Assembly (NCBI GenBank): GCA_016342325.1
Contig: JAEINR010000002.1
Location: forward strand, 124,001-188,000
Direction of reading: 5' to 3'
Source: Desulfobacterium sp.
Lineage (GTDB): Bacteria; Desulfobacterota; Desulfobacteria; Desulfobacterales; Desulfobacteraceae
DNA length: 64,000 nt
Shown: piece after piece, positions 29,245 to 39,673 of the stretch
Layout of the letters: each line of letters begins with the position of its first letter
Numbering within the stretch: position 1 is the first letter of the stretch
Translations under genes and position numbers: made by a program
The notes under the pieces: model-generated
Database searches by the model: none
Told to the model about the DNA's origin: nothing
The model's input: only the letters and a program-made list of their open reading frames with translations

Positions 29245-31671
29245 ATGAGCAAAACCCAGGCCATCACGACCATTGACAGGGAGAACCGCAGCCTTGTCGA
29301 CTTGGCGGTGCGCTGTAAGTTGGTCACCCCTGAACAGGAGCAGGCGATCCTGACGGAACTGATCCGGGAGCTCCAGATCGATCCTGGCTTTTCCGTGTTG
29401 AACATCTTCAGGCGCCACGACTACCTCTCCCACAGTGATATCGATTTCCTGTTTGCTGTTCAGGATCACCTGGAGGTCAAGCTTTTGGACAAGCGGTTCG
29501 GCAAGCTTGCCATTGCCAACCGGTTCACCGATTTCGAGACCGTGGAAAAGGCCCTGGACTTTCAGGCAATGCACTTCAGAAAGACCCGGGAGAACAAGCT
29601 GATCGGCGATATCCTCCTGGCCAACCAGGAGATTACCCTGGCGGATCGCACCGCCGTGCTCCTGACCCAGGACCGCATCAAGGATGAGTTCCTGGCCGAG
29701 GCCATGAACCAACTGGCCGGATCCGAGCTCGAGCGCATCGACATCAACAAGCGATTCGGTGTCATTGCCGTCAAGAAGGGCTATGTCACCATCCAGGAGA
29801 TCAACCAGGCCCTGAAACAGCAGAAGGCAGAGGCAGGGGAGGGCAAGGCCCGGCGTTACCTGGGGGAGATCCTCAAGGAGGCGTTCGGCCTCAGCGACCA
29901 GAACGTCATTTCCATCCTCCACGAACAGAAGGCCTATGAGAAGCAGCGGCTTGACCTGGAGAGGTCCCTGCACCTCTATAATTCGGAAATCAAGATGAAC
30001 CAGCGCCTGGGACAGCTGTTTGACTACCGTATCCCACGGACAAAGCTTGAGGCCTTTGTTGTCAAGAGATCGGAGCTGCTCGAAGAGATCTCCGTGCACA
30101 ATCTTCAAAACTGGATCAAGCTTGCCGGCATCCGATTCGGGATCGTCAAGGACAAAGAGATCGAAACCTTTCTTTCTGACGGGGAACCTGGAGAGGCGTT
30201 CCTGATCGCCCAGGGCTATCCGCCGGAGCCGGGCGGGGACGGTTCCCTGGAATTTTTATTCAACACCGATTACTCTTCCCAGGAGGGCGATGTTGATTCG
30301 GCCCAGGTTCCCTTTGTTAAAAAGGGGGCGCTGATTGCCAGAAGAACGCCCCACCTGGAGGGTAAGCCGGGCAGGGATGTGTTTGGGAATGCCATCTACC
30401 CGGAGAAGGTGAATCCCTGTTACCTGGGTAAGGGAACCGGTGTGGAGAGCGTTGACGACCTTTCCTATGTTGCGACCATTGACGGAAATCCGGCCCTCTA
30501 CCGGGAGCGGACCCTGTTTGTCACCCCCTCGGTGATGGATCCTCCCCTCAGGAGAATCGAGGGGGATGTGCTGGAGCACACCTTTGACGACCACAAGTTC
30601 TATAACCTTGTGATCACGGGGACGGTCTGCCACGGTGCCTCTGTTCTCTGCAACCGGCTGATGGTGGGGCAGGATGTTTTGGGACGGGTGGTTGCCTCGG
30701 GAAGCGTGGAGATCAAGGGCGGCGTGGGAGAGGGCATCACCCGGATGAATGTGGCAAGGGAGCTGGCCGAGATCGATGCCCAGGGCAGCGTGGTGGTGAG
30801 CCGGAACATCGAAAACGCAAAGATCGTCACCACGGGTAGCTTCCAGGCGATCGGGGCGGATGTGATTTCGTCGGTGATCCTTGCCCAGCGGGGGATTGTT
30901 CTTAAAAATGTCTATTCCAGCGGCAAGGGTTCCTCCATCCTGAGGATCGGCCGCCACGAAACCGACAGGCTGGTGGAACTCACCCAGCTCCTTGAGCACA
31001 AGGAACAAAGCCTTCGGACCCTTAGGCACGAAGAGGAGCTCGAAGGGATGGTGGCCCGGCTCCAGCACCAGGTCAAGGTGCAGGAGGAGTACGAAGAGCG
31101 CCAGAGCGCCCTTGGCTTTTTGCGATCCATGCTGGAGAGCGCCGACATCGAAACCCCGGCTGTCCTGGACGATTTGCTGATCAATTTCAAGGGGGGTCTC
31201 GGTTTCTCCCGGGGGGGCCAAGTCCACCAGTTTCTTATCGGGATCGTGGAACGGTTCCACAGGGTCCCCCTGGAGCAGAAACAGAAGGGTGTTCAATCCC
31301 TTATTGACAAGAATTCAGGGATGTACCGGGCTGCGGTGAACGCCTCCGGGCGGATGGAAGCCGACTACCAGGCGAGTCTGGGCGTCATCGAGCAGCGCAT
31401 GGCCACCTACGGCAAGGAGATCGAGATCCTTGAAAAGGAGATCGCGGATCTGTCCATTGAAAAGGACTTTTTCCTCATGGACCAGGAAAAGGGTTTTTTG
31501 CCCTTTAGCCCGGAGATCAAGGTTAAAAATAAGATCGAGCAGGGAACCATTGTTAAGGGAGAGCGCTCCTCCCTTGTGATAGAGCGGACCATGTACGGGG
31601 TCAAGTTGCAGGAGATAAAGGTTCCCGATTCAGAGGAGACAACCTTCGTCATTCAAGGGTACTTTGAATGA
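29245..31671 (+). CDS. FapA-like (DUF342) polymerising beta-helix protein with repeated N-terminal helical motifs
   Basis: KPGRDVFGNAI, DGNPALYRERTLFVTP, beta-helix region VLCNRLMVGQDVLGRVVASGSVEIKGGVGEG..., C-terminal coiled coil. Confidence 0.75.
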   Translation: MSKTQAITTIDRENRSLVDLAVRCKLVTPEQEQAILTELIRELQIDPGFSVLNIFRRHDYLSHSDIDFLFAVQDHLEVKLLDKRFGKLAIANRFTDFETVEKALDFQAMHFRKTRENKLIGDILLANQEITLADRTAVLLTQDRIKDEFLAEAMNQLAGSELERIDINKRFGVIAVKKGYVTIQEINQALKQQKAEAGEGKARRYLGEILKEAFGLSDQNVISILHEQKAYEKQRLDLERSLHLYNSEIKMNQRLGQLFDYRIPRTKLEAFVVKRSELLEEISVHNLQNWIKLAGIRFGIVKDKEIETFLSDGEPGEAFLIAQGYPPEPGGDGSLEFLFNTDYSSQEGDVDSAQVPFVKKGALIARRTPHLEGKPGRDVFGNAIYPEKVNPCYLGKGTGVESVDDLSYVATIDGNPALYRERTLFVTPSVMDPPLRRIEGDVLEHTFDDHKFYNLVITGTVCHGASVLCNRLMVGQDVLGRVVASGSVEIKGGVGEGITRMNVARELAEIDAQGSVVVSRNIENAKIVTTGSFQAIGADVISSVILAQRGIVLKNVYSSGKGSSILRIGRHETDRLVELTQLLEHKEQSLRTLRHEEELEGMVARLQHQVKVQEEYEERQSALGFLRSMLESADIETPAVLDDLLINFKGGLGFSRGGQVHQFLIGIVERFHRVPLEQKQKGVQSLIDKNSGMYRAAVNASGRMEADYQASLGVIEQRMATYGKEIEILEKEIADLSIEKDFFLMDQEKGFLPFSPEIKVKNKIEQGTIVKGERSSLVIERTMYGVKLQEIKVPDSEETTFVIQGYFE

Positions 31672-31685
31672 ATCCGTGTGTGGGC

Positions 31686-33404
31686 TCACCGGTAGTTGGC
31701 TGGAACCCTTGAACATACCGTTTCCCCTGGTAGTGAAAAACCAGGGCTTTCGATTGTTCCATCCAGGAGGCGCTCCAGGGGGTTCAGGGAGAGTCCCGTT
31801 ACAATGAGGTTGACAACGGCCTCCTGGAGCTGGCGGCAGCACGCCTTGGCAAAAACAGGCTTTGGGTTGTTCGTTTCGTCATATCCAAGTCGCTTGAGTA
31901 GTGTCCTTACCTTTTCTCCCCTGGAAAGCTGTACCCCGGCAAACCGTCCCTGTCTCCACACCATCCGCCCCTCTATGGGCTCCTGGTGGCCGGTTAGATG
32001 AAAGAGGATAGAGACCTTTTTCAACCCCTCTTTTAATGTCCTGGGCAGACCCGTAAGGCGGACGCCCTCCAGGCTGATGTTTACCGAGTGACAGGGTATG
32101 GGGGCATGGCCGGCAAGGCGCAGGGTGCAACTCTGTATGCATTCATGGACATTGCTACGTCTTCTGTTGCCTGAATTGAGGGCAACCGCTCCGTGGCCTT
32201 TGTCCCCAAGGATCGCGTCCACAAGGGAGGTGACGATATTTTTCGGTCCGAATTCGATGAACCGGGATCCGCCTGCCGTGTAAATGTTTTCTATCTGCTC
32301 TTTAAATCGAATAGGCCTCACAATTTGCTCGATCAACATCTCTTTGACGGCATGGGGGTCCTCGGGATATGGGGCTGCGGTGACATTGGAATAGACCGGT
32401 ATCTTCGGGGGGGTAAACGGTGTGTCGTGAACATGTTCTGCAAAAATCCGCCGGGCATTCTCCATAAACGGCGAGTGGAACGCGCCTGAAACCGAAAGCA
32501 TATAGGCGGCCCACCCCCTGTCCTGGAATATGTACTGCAGTTCTTGAAGCCGCTTCTTAAGGCCTGCCAGGACAACCTGATTCTTGGAATTCCATGCCTC
32601 CACAAACACATTCTCCACGGTTTCGACCTTTGCCGTTATTGCATCCACATCTCCGGTGACGGCCATCATGGCTTCGGCTTCCTCCGAGACCCCATTGGCT
32701 TGGGACATGGCACGGCCCCGGCATCTGACCAAGTCAAAGAAGTGTTCATCAGACAGGGCTCCTGCCCCCCACAGGGCGGGAAGTTCTCCGCAACTCATGC
32801 CCGCCGTCATCTGTGTTTCAAGCCCCAGGCGCTCCAAGATCCGGTAGAGCGCCGGGTTGAAGACGCCAATGGCCGGTTGGGTATATTCGGTTCGCTTCAG
32901 GGTGTTTTCAGACAGGATCACCTCCTCTTTGCTCAGGCGATGGTTCGGAAACAGGATGGTTGAAATGGGCGTTAGTCCGATTTCTTCAAGAAGGCTGTCC
33001 ATGTGGTAATACCCCTGTTTGATGAACGGGAAAAGGGTTTGAAGTGAGCTCCCCATCTCTGTGTACTGGCCTCCCTGGCCCGAGAACAGGGCCACGGTTT
33101 TTCCCGTCGGGTCCAATCCTGTTTGCCGGTAAAAGATCCCCCTGGGATGCGTCCAACTTTTTGTTGTCGGGTCAAGGGTCAGAAAATCGGCGATACGCTG
33201 TAGTGACTCAATGGCATCTTCCCGGGTCTCGGCGACAAAACCGGCTCTGGCAGAGCCCCATGGGATCGGTGGATCTGCTTTGCCGGTTTTTAACCGAGAG
33301 TATACAGCCTGGCCGGTTTCCGATGTCAATTCAGATTTCAGGGTGTGGCAACGGAATAGCAGATGGGAGGGAGATACCGCAGATAGCAGCACGCTTGTTC
33401 CCAT
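31686..33404 (-). CDS. Orphan PfaA/FabD-like acyltransferase domain fused to a PilZ-like domain
   Basis: KTVALFSGQGGQYTEMG, AGMSCGELPALWGAGALS, VYSNVTAAPYP, SGAFHSPFME, RFIEFGPKNIVTSLV (AT); C-terminal CHSVNISLEGVRLTGL...GRMVWRQGRFAGVQLS (PilZ-like). Confidence 0.72.
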   Translation of the reverse strand: MGTSVLLSAVSPSHLLFRCHTLKSELTSETGQAVYSRLKTGKADPPIPWGSARAGFVAETREDAIESLQRIADFLTLDPTTKSWTHPRGIFYRQTGLDPTGKTVALFSGQGGQYTEMGSSLQTLFPFIKQGYYHMDSLLEEIGLTPISTILFPNHRLSKEEVILSENTLKRTEYTQPAIGVFNPALYRILERLGLETQMTAGMSCGELPALWGAGALSDEHFFDLVRCRGRAMSQANGVSEEAEAMMAVTGDVDAITAKVETVENVFVEAWNSKNQVVLAGLKKRLQELQYIFQDRGWAAYMLSVSGAFHSPFMENARRIFAEHVHDTPFTPPKIPVYSNVTAAPYPEDPHAVKEMLIEQIVRPIRFKEQIENIYTAGGSRFIEFGPKNIVTSLVDAILGDKGHGAVALNSGNRRRSNVHECIQSCTLRLAGHAPIPCHSVNISLEGVRLTGLPRTLKEGLKKVSILFHLTGHQEPIEGRMVWRQGRFAGVQLSRGEKVRTLLKRLGYDETNNPKPVFAKACCRQLQEAVVNLIVTGLSLNPLERLLDGTIESPGFSLPGETVCSRVPANYR

Positions 33405-33594
33405 GTAGGACTCCTTTGCGATGGATCTCATTTAACCGCCTCCTTATGATTTTTATGGTTTGCTGGGGACGTTCTGTTTGTAACGGGTTTTTTAATATAA
33501 GGACGATGGCATCATCCACTGTCATATGCTGTGCAGTATGGCGGATGGCTTGAAATTGAAATTGATAAGGGTAAAGGCTTTAATATTGACTTAA

Positions 33595-33804
33595 TCCGAC
33601 ATTGAGCATATCATAGATAATCATTCAAAAAAAGGTCTGGACATTTATCGGTATGGATGCTGCGACTTTGTCCCAGGTTTTTTAGATTACACCGACTCCC
33701 ATTTCGTCCTGCTGATCTTTTCGCAAAAGCAAAACGTGTTTTGTGTGGAATACCCTGTCTACGATATCCTTAACAGGATCTTAAGAAAAATCTGTATCCC
33801 ATAG
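33595..33804 (+). other. Protein-like open frame without a canonical start codon
   Basis: SDIEHIIDNHSKKGLDIYRYGCCDFVPGFLDYTDSHFVLLIFSQKQNVFCVEYPVYDILNRILRKICIP*; missing from the ORF track because it has no ATG/GTG/TTG. Confidence 0.3.
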
Positions 33805-33875
33805 TTACGATGGTTGCCTTCGGTTTGGGATGGGGGGAACCATGTTCGTTTAATGCAAATCACCAGGAGGGTAAG

Positions 33876-34814
33876 ATGATGAAATCAAGGCGTTTTTTGT
33901 TGTTGATCGTACTCGTGATGTGCTGTTTCGTGTCAACGGCCAATGCCGTTGAAATAGGTCTTGTCTGGGCAGGGAAATCGGGTATGGCAACCCGGGTAGT
34001 GGCAGGGTTTGAAGCAGGAATGAACACGCTTGCACCCCAGGTAAGGGTTGAGTACAGAAAGGCGCTTTCTTCCATTGACGCGCTTGCACAGGTGGTAAAA
34101 GAATGGGAGGGACAAAAGAGCGGGATCGTCGTGCTGCGCTCCAATGGGGCAAAATGGCTGGCAGGTAACCCCCTTGCCGTTCCAACGTTTATCGGTGGCT
34201 GTAACAATCCAAAACAGCTTGGGGTTGTTCAGAATCTCGAATCCCCGGAAAAAAACATCACCGGCGTCACCTATTTTCTGCCGGTGGAAACCCAGTTTGA
34301 TATCTTTCAGTCCATGCTGCCTGATATGACGTCGGTTCTTTTGCTCCTGGGCAGTGGAAATCCGTCTGCCGAAGTTGACCGGGAGGGGACGAAAACGGTC
34401 TGCCGTAACCTTGCTCTCTCCTACCGGGAGGTGGAGTGCCTTGGCGTCAATGACGCCTTAAAGGCGGTCAGGGCCGTTGACAGCAACCAAACAACCGTGG
34501 TCATCGGAAATCAAAGCCTTCTTTTTGACAGGGCCGATGAAATCGTTGCCGCGGCAGGAAATATCCCGGTGGTTTCCTATTCGGACAGGGCTGTGAAACT
34601 GGGGGCCCTGGGCGGATTTGTTGCCGATGATAACAAGCTTGGGCACATGCTTGCGGAATCTGTTGTGGATGTCCTTGTCAATGGGAAATCCATCAGGGGC
34701 ACCCCCATAAAGTTTGATCAGGACCCCAGGTTTTTCGTCAATCTGAAAACAGCTGAAAAATTGGGCATTGATCTGCCCTATTCTGTCCTGTCGGCCGCAA
34801 CCATTATCGAATAA
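33876..34814 (+). CDS. ABC transporter substrate-binding-like protein
   Basis: RBS aggaggg; signal peptide; EIGLVWAGKSGMATRVVAGFEAGMNTL... ITGVTYFLPVETQFDIFQSMLPD, periplasmic-binding-like fold. Confidence 0.65.
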   Translation: MMKSRRFLLLIVLVMCCFVSTANAVEIGLVWAGKSGMATRVVAGFEAGMNTLAPQVRVEYRKALSSIDALAQVVKEWEGQKSGIVVLRSNGAKWLAGNPLAVPTFIGGCNNPKQLGVVQNLESPEKNITGVTYFLPVETQFDIFQSMLPDMTSVLLLLGSGNPSAEVDREGTKTVCRNLALSYREVECLGVNDALKAVRAVDSNQTTVVIGNQSLLFDRADEIVAAAGNIPVVSYSDRAVKLGALGGFVADDNKLGHMLAESVVDVLVNGKSIRGTPIKFDQDPRFFVNLKTAEKLGIDLPYSVLSAATIIE

Positions 34815-34826
34815 GTGGAGTCAGCC

Positions 34827-36650
34827 ATGAAAACAATGAATTTCAGGAAAAAACTTTTATTGACGATTATTCCCGTGGTTTTTTTCTGTGTTGGAATACT
34901 GGTTTTCATCTCCTCTCACATGGCTTCGAAATCCATTCAGGAACACCAGGTAACCAACATGGAAAACACGGTTTCCCGGGTCATTTTTGAGCTCGACTAC
35001 TGGATCCAGGAGAGGAAACGCGAAGCTGTTCTTCTTGCAGGAAATGGATTGTTTCAATTTGCCGCCAAGGGAAAACTCCTGAAACAGGCTGGAAAACATC
35101 TGCGGCTCTATCAGGAACAGTCCCTTTTGTTTGAAGATGTTTTTATCATGAACCCTGAAGGACGGATCATGGTCGGTGCTCTTCCGGAGAGCACCGGCAA
35201 ACAGGCCACGGAGGTCAATGCGTTTAATGAGAATATCGCCAAGGCAACCAATGGCGAGGTCTGGATCAGCCCGGTGGTCATATCGTCGACAACCCAAATG
35301 CCGGTCATCCTGGTCACCGCCCCCATAACAAAGGGAGAAAAAATCATCGGCAGTCTTGGGATGACAGCAAGGCTTGAGGTGTTCAACAAGGCATTTATAA
35401 GACCGATTAAGATTGGGAAAAGCGGGTATGCCATTCTTGTGGAAAAGACGGGACGGGTGCTTTCTCACCCTGACAAGGGGCAGCTTTTTTCCAGTATGAC
35501 CCAGTATGATTTTGGAAGGCAAATGCTTGCCCAGGGTAGCGGCAGCCTTGTCTATTCCTACAATGGCACGGAGAAGATCAGTCTCATGGAAAGTTACGAC
35601 CCCATGGGCTGGATGCTGGTCGCCTCTGTTCCCATGGAGGAATATACTGAAGCCATTGACGCCATGGTTCGGATTATCATGGGGCTGGGGGCGCTTTCCA
35701 TTTTAATGATCTCGGCAATTATCTGGGGGATAACAACCCGTGTCTACAGGACCATCAGCCGATCCGTGGTTGAACTGATAGGGACCAGCGGGTTTGTCGC
35801 CTCTGCATCCGAGATGGTTGCCTCGGCAAGCAAATCGGTTGCCGAAGGCGCGTCCACCCAGGCCGCGTCTGTGGAAGAGACGGCAGCGTCCCTTGAAGAG
35901 ATGGCGGCCATGGTCAAGAATAATTCCCAGGGGGCGTTGGAGGCGAAAAACGTCATGGAAAATGACGCTATCCCAAATTTCAGGATTATGGGTGAGCGAA
36001 CGGAGAAGATGAAGCAGGTGATCGCCGAAACGGTTCAGTCCAGTGAGGAGACCCAGAAAATAATCAAGACCATCGATGAAATCGCGTTTCAGACCAACCT
36101 GCTTGCCCTTAACGCGGCCGTGGAAGCCGCCAGAGCCGGGGAAGCGGGCGCAGGGTTTGCCGTGGTGGCCGATGAGGTGAGAAACCTTGCCATCCGTGCC
36201 GCAGATTCTGCAAAGCTCACGGCCACGCTGATCGAAACAGCCAATGGCAAAATCGTGGAAGCCGATCACTTGAACCGCCAGCTTGTGGAGGCCCTGACCA
36301 CGAACAATGAGGTGTTCTCAAGCGTGGGGGATGTCATCAACACAATTGCCACGGCTTCTGAAGAGCAGTCCCAGGGGATCGAGCAGATCAGCACTGCGAC
36401 CTGCGAAATGGATAAACTGATCCAGCAGAATGCTGCCAATGCCCAGGAAAATGCAGCTGCGGCAGAGGAGATGAAGGTGCAGTCCAGGCAGATTCGTTTT
36501 GTTGTTGATACCCTTTCCACCGTCGTTGGTTTGAGTGGACAAGGGGACGGCGGCAAGGAAACAATAATGCAAAACACCGGTTTAACCCGGGACGTATCGC
36601 CGGAGATGGAGCTGTTGCCGCCGCCTGGGGACGGGGATCAACATTTTTGA
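34827..36650 (+). CDS. Methyl-accepting chemotaxis protein (Cache-type sensor)
   Basis: Periplasmic Cache-like region; [48 protein letters not shown]. Confidence 0.95.
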   Translation: MKTMNFRKKLLLTIIPVVFFCVGILVFISSHMASKSIQEHQVTNMENTVSRVIFELDYWIQERKREAVLLAGNGLFQFAAKGKLLKQAGKHLRLYQEQSLLFEDVFIMNPEGRIMVGALPESTGKQATEVNAFNENIAKATNGEVWISPVVISSTTQMPVILVTAPITKGEKIIGSLGMTARLEVFNKAFIRPIKIGKSGYAILVEKTGRVLSHPDKGQLFSSMTQYDFGRQMLAQGSGSLVYSYNGTEKISLMESYDPMGWMLVASVPMEEYTEAIDAMVRIIMGLGALSILMISAIIWGITTRVYRTISRSVVELIGTSGFVASASEMVASASKSVAEGASTQAASVEETAASLEEMAAMVKNNSQGALEAKNVMENDAIPNFRIMGERTEKMKQVIAETVQSSEETQKIIKTIDEIAFQTNLLALNAAVEAARAGEAGAGFAVVADEVRNLAIRAADSAKLTATLIETANGKIVEADHLNRQLVEALTTNNEVFSSVGDVINTIATASEEQSQGIEQISTATCEMDKLIQQNAANAQENAAAAEEMKVQSRQIRFVVDTLSTVVGLSGQGDGGKETIMQNTGLTRDVSPEMELLPPPGDGDQHF

Positions 36651-36696
36651 GCGGTTATGGATACTCATCCCCTGCCCCCCTCCCCAGGGGGCTAGG

Positions 36697-37521
36697 TTAT
36701 TGTCTTGCAAGGCGTATATTGGGAAACCTTTTTTCATTTGTGGAGCGCTGGGGGTTGATATCCAGGCCGCCCCGCCGGGTAAATCTGGCATTTACGGAGA
36801 GTCTGTCCGGTTGGCATCGGTTTACGATATCCATGAATATGCGTTCAACGCAATTTTCGTGGAACCCGGTATGTTGGCGAAAAGAGACGATGTAGCGAAG
36901 CAGGCCTGCATGATCGATTGCGTTGCCTGAATAGTCGATCATCACCGTTGCCCAGTCCGGCTGGCCGGTCACCGGGCAGTTGGTTCTCAACAGACGGGAG
37001 TAGAGCTGTTCTTCGGCCTTGACGGATCGGGTGGTCAAATACCCGGGTTCCCGGGTGTAGGTGTCCATCCCAAGGTCCAGGCCGTCCAGGCAGTCTCCCT
37101 GGGGGGAGCAGATCTGCATTTTGGCAAATTCTTCGGGCATCAGGAGGGTTACCGCCGCCTGGGCACCGGCGGCAACGCTTAAATCCTTTTGGATGGTCCG
37201 GGCAACGGTTTCAGGGGCGTCGAAACAGGTTTGGTTCAAGGAATTCAGGTAGAGTTTCAAGGATTTTGATTCGACAATGTGTTTGCTGGTGCAGGGGAAT
37301 GAAAATTCCCCCATGGCAACACAGGGCTTTCCCTTTGGTGTAAGCCAGGAGAGTTCATAGGCATTCCAGATGTCGACCCCATGGAAGGGCAGGGCAGATA
37401 CAAGGCCCAGGGCTTTTCGCGACTCTTTTCGCGGTACGGGAAAGAGATGGGAGGGGGCGTAGGTTTCACTGTGACCCACGCTTTTGCCCAGGGGGATATT
37501 TTTGTTTAAGGTTTGGTTCAT
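36697..37521 (-). CDS. queF: NADPH-dependent 7-cyano-7-deazaguanine reductase
   Basis: VDIWNAYELSWLTPKGKPCVAMGEFSFPCTSKHIVESKSLKLYLNSLNQT, NCPVTGQPDWATV, HENCVERIFMDI; in a que operon. Confidence 0.95.
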   Translation of the reverse strand: MNQTLNKNIPLGKSVGHSETYAPSHLFPVPRKESRKALGLVSALPFHGVDIWNAYELSWLTPKGKPCVAMGEFSFPCTSKHIVESKSLKLYLNSLNQTCFDAPETVARTIQKDLSVAAGAQAAVTLLMPEEFAKMQICSPQGDCLDGLDLGMDTYTREPGYLTTRSVKAEEQLYSRLLRTNCPVTGQPDWATVMIDYSGNAIDHAGLLRYIVSFRQHTGFHENCVERIFMDIVNRCQPDRLSVNARFTRRGGLDINPQRSTNEKRFPNIRLARQ

Positions 37522-37532
37522 GGGGCTTCCTT

Positions 37533-38192
37533 CTAGGCCAGGTAAGTTGTAACATCGCGTCCCTGGTCATATCGCAGGGCATATTTTCTCTCATCACAGG
37601 CCCCGCAGGTGCCGCAGTGATGGGTTTCGCCCTTGTAGCAGGTCCATGTTTTGCTGAAATCCAATCCAAGTGTCCTGCCCAGGTCGCCGATATCCCTTTT
37701 ATCCATATTGGAAAAGGGAAACCGGATTTTCACCTGTCCGTCCGTTCCAAGATCAACGGCCTCGGCAAAGGCCCGGTTGAATTCGGGTCTGCAGTCGGGG
37801 TAAATATGATGATCCCCTGAATGGGAGCCCAACAGCACCTCTGGGGATTCAATGGATTCGGCATATCCGGCTGCAATGGAAAGCATGATGCCGTTTCTAA
37901 AGGGAACCACCGTGCTTTTCATGTTGGCTTCCCTGTAGGAACCGTCGGGAATCGCTTCCCCGCTTGAGAGCAGGCTGGAGGAAAAGAGGTCGTTGATAAA
38001 CGGCAGCCGGATGATCTGATGGCTTATGCCGAATGTTTTACACAGCCCGGCCGCCATGGGAAGTTCTCGAACATTGTGTTTTGAACCGTAATCAAAGCTG
38101 ATGGCCTCAACGGTTTTTCCCTGGGTAAGGACATGGGCCAGCAGCACGGCTGAGTCCATGCCGCCGGACAATACGATGACAGAATCGATCAT
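37533..38192 (-). CDS. queC: 7-cyano-7-deazaguanine synthase
   Basis: VIVLSGGMDSAVLLAHVL, SFDYGSKHN, TWTCYKGETHHCGTCGACDERKYAL. Confidence 0.95.
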   Translation of the reverse strand: MIDSVIVLSGGMDSAVLLAHVLTQGKTVEAISFDYGSKHNVRELPMAAGLCKTFGISHQIIRLPFINDLFSSSLLSSGEAIPDGSYREANMKSTVVPFRNGIMLSIAAGYAESIESPEVLLGSHSGDHHIYPDCRPEFNRAFAEAVDLGTDGQVKIRFPFSNMDKRDIGDLGRTLGLDFSKTWTCYKGETHHCGTCGACDERKYALRYDQGRDVTTYLA

Positions 38193-38193
38193 G

Positions 38194-38856
38194 CTAAACT
38201 CCTTGTTTGTTGTTAAAGAAAAGGGTGTGAAGCCGGGGGGAGAAATTAAAGCGCTTTTTTACGCAAAACGCCCAGATGTCGGGTGACAGCGCCAGTTGAT
38301 CCTCCCCATGGTCCCCCAGGGGCATGATCCACACACGGTTTGCACCAAGGCCCTGGTCTTTCACAAATCCTTCCACACCCTTGAAATCATCCTTGACAAC
38401 AAATTTAAAATAGTCTGCACGGTTGCTGTTTTTTTGAATGTAATGCCAGCGGCCATCCAGGTGTTTGGGGGAGCAGACCTTGACCCCTTTGACCTCCGCC
38501 GGTATCAAGACCTTTCCACTGGTTTCATACTGAACCGTGAGTCCTTTTTTCAGGAGTTGATCTTCCAGATGATTCAAGCCCGACGCCCACTGGAGAAAAG
38601 GTTCTCCGCCGGTGATCACCACCAGGTCGTTCCCAAGGTTCCGGACCGTGTCCGCCACCTGGTTCACGGGGATGGCGTCTCCCGGGCCCCAGGCATGCTT
38701 GGTGTCACACCAGGGGCAAAGGGGTTCTACACAGCCACTGAGCCTCACAAAAGAGGCGGGTCGGCCCATGAAGGGGCCTTCCCCCTGGATGGATGCAAAG
38801 ATCTCCGTGACATCAAGGGTTCTATCCCGCGGGCTATCTTGGTGTTTCTCACGCAT
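38194..38856 (-). CDS. queE: 7-carboxy-7-deazaguanine synthase (radical SAM)
   Basis: EIFASIQGEGPFMGRPASFVRLSGCVEPLCPWCDTKHAW, VITGGEPFLQ. Confidence 0.93.
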   Translation of the reverse strand: MREKHQDSPRDRTLDVTEIFASIQGEGPFMGRPASFVRLSGCVEPLCPWCDTKHAWGPGDAIPVNQVADTVRNLGNDLVVITGGEPFLQWASGLNHLEDQLLKKGLTVQYETSGKVLIPAEVKGVKVCSPKHLDGRWHYIQKNSNRADYFKFVVKDDFKGVEGFVKDQGLGANRVWIMPLGDHGEDQLALSPDIWAFCVKKRFNFSPRLHTLFFNNKQGV

Positions 38857-39253
38857 CGGGGGTCACCTCTGCCCAGGAATCCGGGGTCTCATAAAGTCGA
38901 ATCCGGGTTAAGGTGATGTCCTCGCTTTCCAGGCAAGGGGCAAGTACATTAAAAATATGGAGGGCCATATTTTCGGCAGTGGTGGGCAGGTTTCTGTATT
39001 CAACAAGTTCGTTGAGGCAGGCGTGGTCGTATCTTGAAATGACCCTGTCCACAACAAGTTGCTTTAGATCGGTAAAGTTGATGATCATGCCGTTTGGCTG
39101 AATCTTGCCGGAAACCGTGACCTTCAGGCGGTAGGTGTGTCCGTGGAAACAACTGCACTTGCCGTAGATTTCACGGTTCTCTTCTTCTGTGAGGTCTTTC
39201 AGATACAGCCGGTGGGCTGCATCAAATCTAAACGCTTTGGTAATTGTAAGCAT
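38849..39253 (-). CDS. queD: 6-carboxytetrahydropterin synthase
   Basis: MLTITKAFRFDAAHRLYL...CSCFHGHTYRLKVTVSG...DHACLNEL; ATG at 39253 with an aaggtgg RBS. The longer ORF-track start is unlikely. Confidence 0.93.
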   Translation of the reverse strand: MLTITKAFRFDAAHRLYLKDLTEEENREIYGKCSCFHGHTYRLKVTVSGKIQPNGMIINFTDLKQLVVDRVISRYDHACLNELVEYRNLPTTAENMALHIFNVLAPCLESEDITLTRIRLYETPDSWAEVTPDA

Positions 39254-39265
39254 AGCCACCTTTTT

Positions 39266-39292
39266 GCATGCTGTCCCACAAGCACAGCATGC
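39266..39292 (-). promoter_or_regulatory. Perfect hairpin in the queD leader
   Basis: GCATGCTGT-gcttgtggg-ACAGCATGC read on the minus strand, followed immediately by AAAAAGGTGG-ctATG. Confidence 0.45.
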
Positions 39293-39673
39293 TCTTGTTA
39301 ATATAGTGAGGGAGAATTTATAGGGCGGGATTCCACTCGTCCGCCAAAAAAACACGAACCGGAAGTATACACAATTTTCTGCCGGGATCAACCCCAAGCG
39401 TCCATAAAACCGTCGAAAGTTAGATAAAGCTGTGGATCCGCGTCCCCCCAGAATGTTTTTTTTGTGGCTGCTGCAACCCCCGAAGGCATTAAAATAGGCA
39501 CTCCCACGCCGGGGGGCCATTTCCTTGAAAACCTGCTTAAGGCCTGAACAATCACCGTCCAGGCGGTTTTCACGTATTGTATGGCGCTCGTGTCGGTGTG
39601 ACCATAAAAAAAGCATCCCCAGGGCAAGATGGCCCTGGGGATGCCGGAAGGAGGAATGACGATCAGTTTGTTT

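Noticed and set aside
30256-31296. 346-aa minus ORF opposite the FapA-like gene
   Set aside because: Antisense shadow; sense strand has clear FapA-like motifs.
36658-36692. GCCCCC-ctcccca-GGGGGC hairpin between the MCP gene and queF as a terminator
   Set aside because: Short stem without a T tract; could be composition noise.
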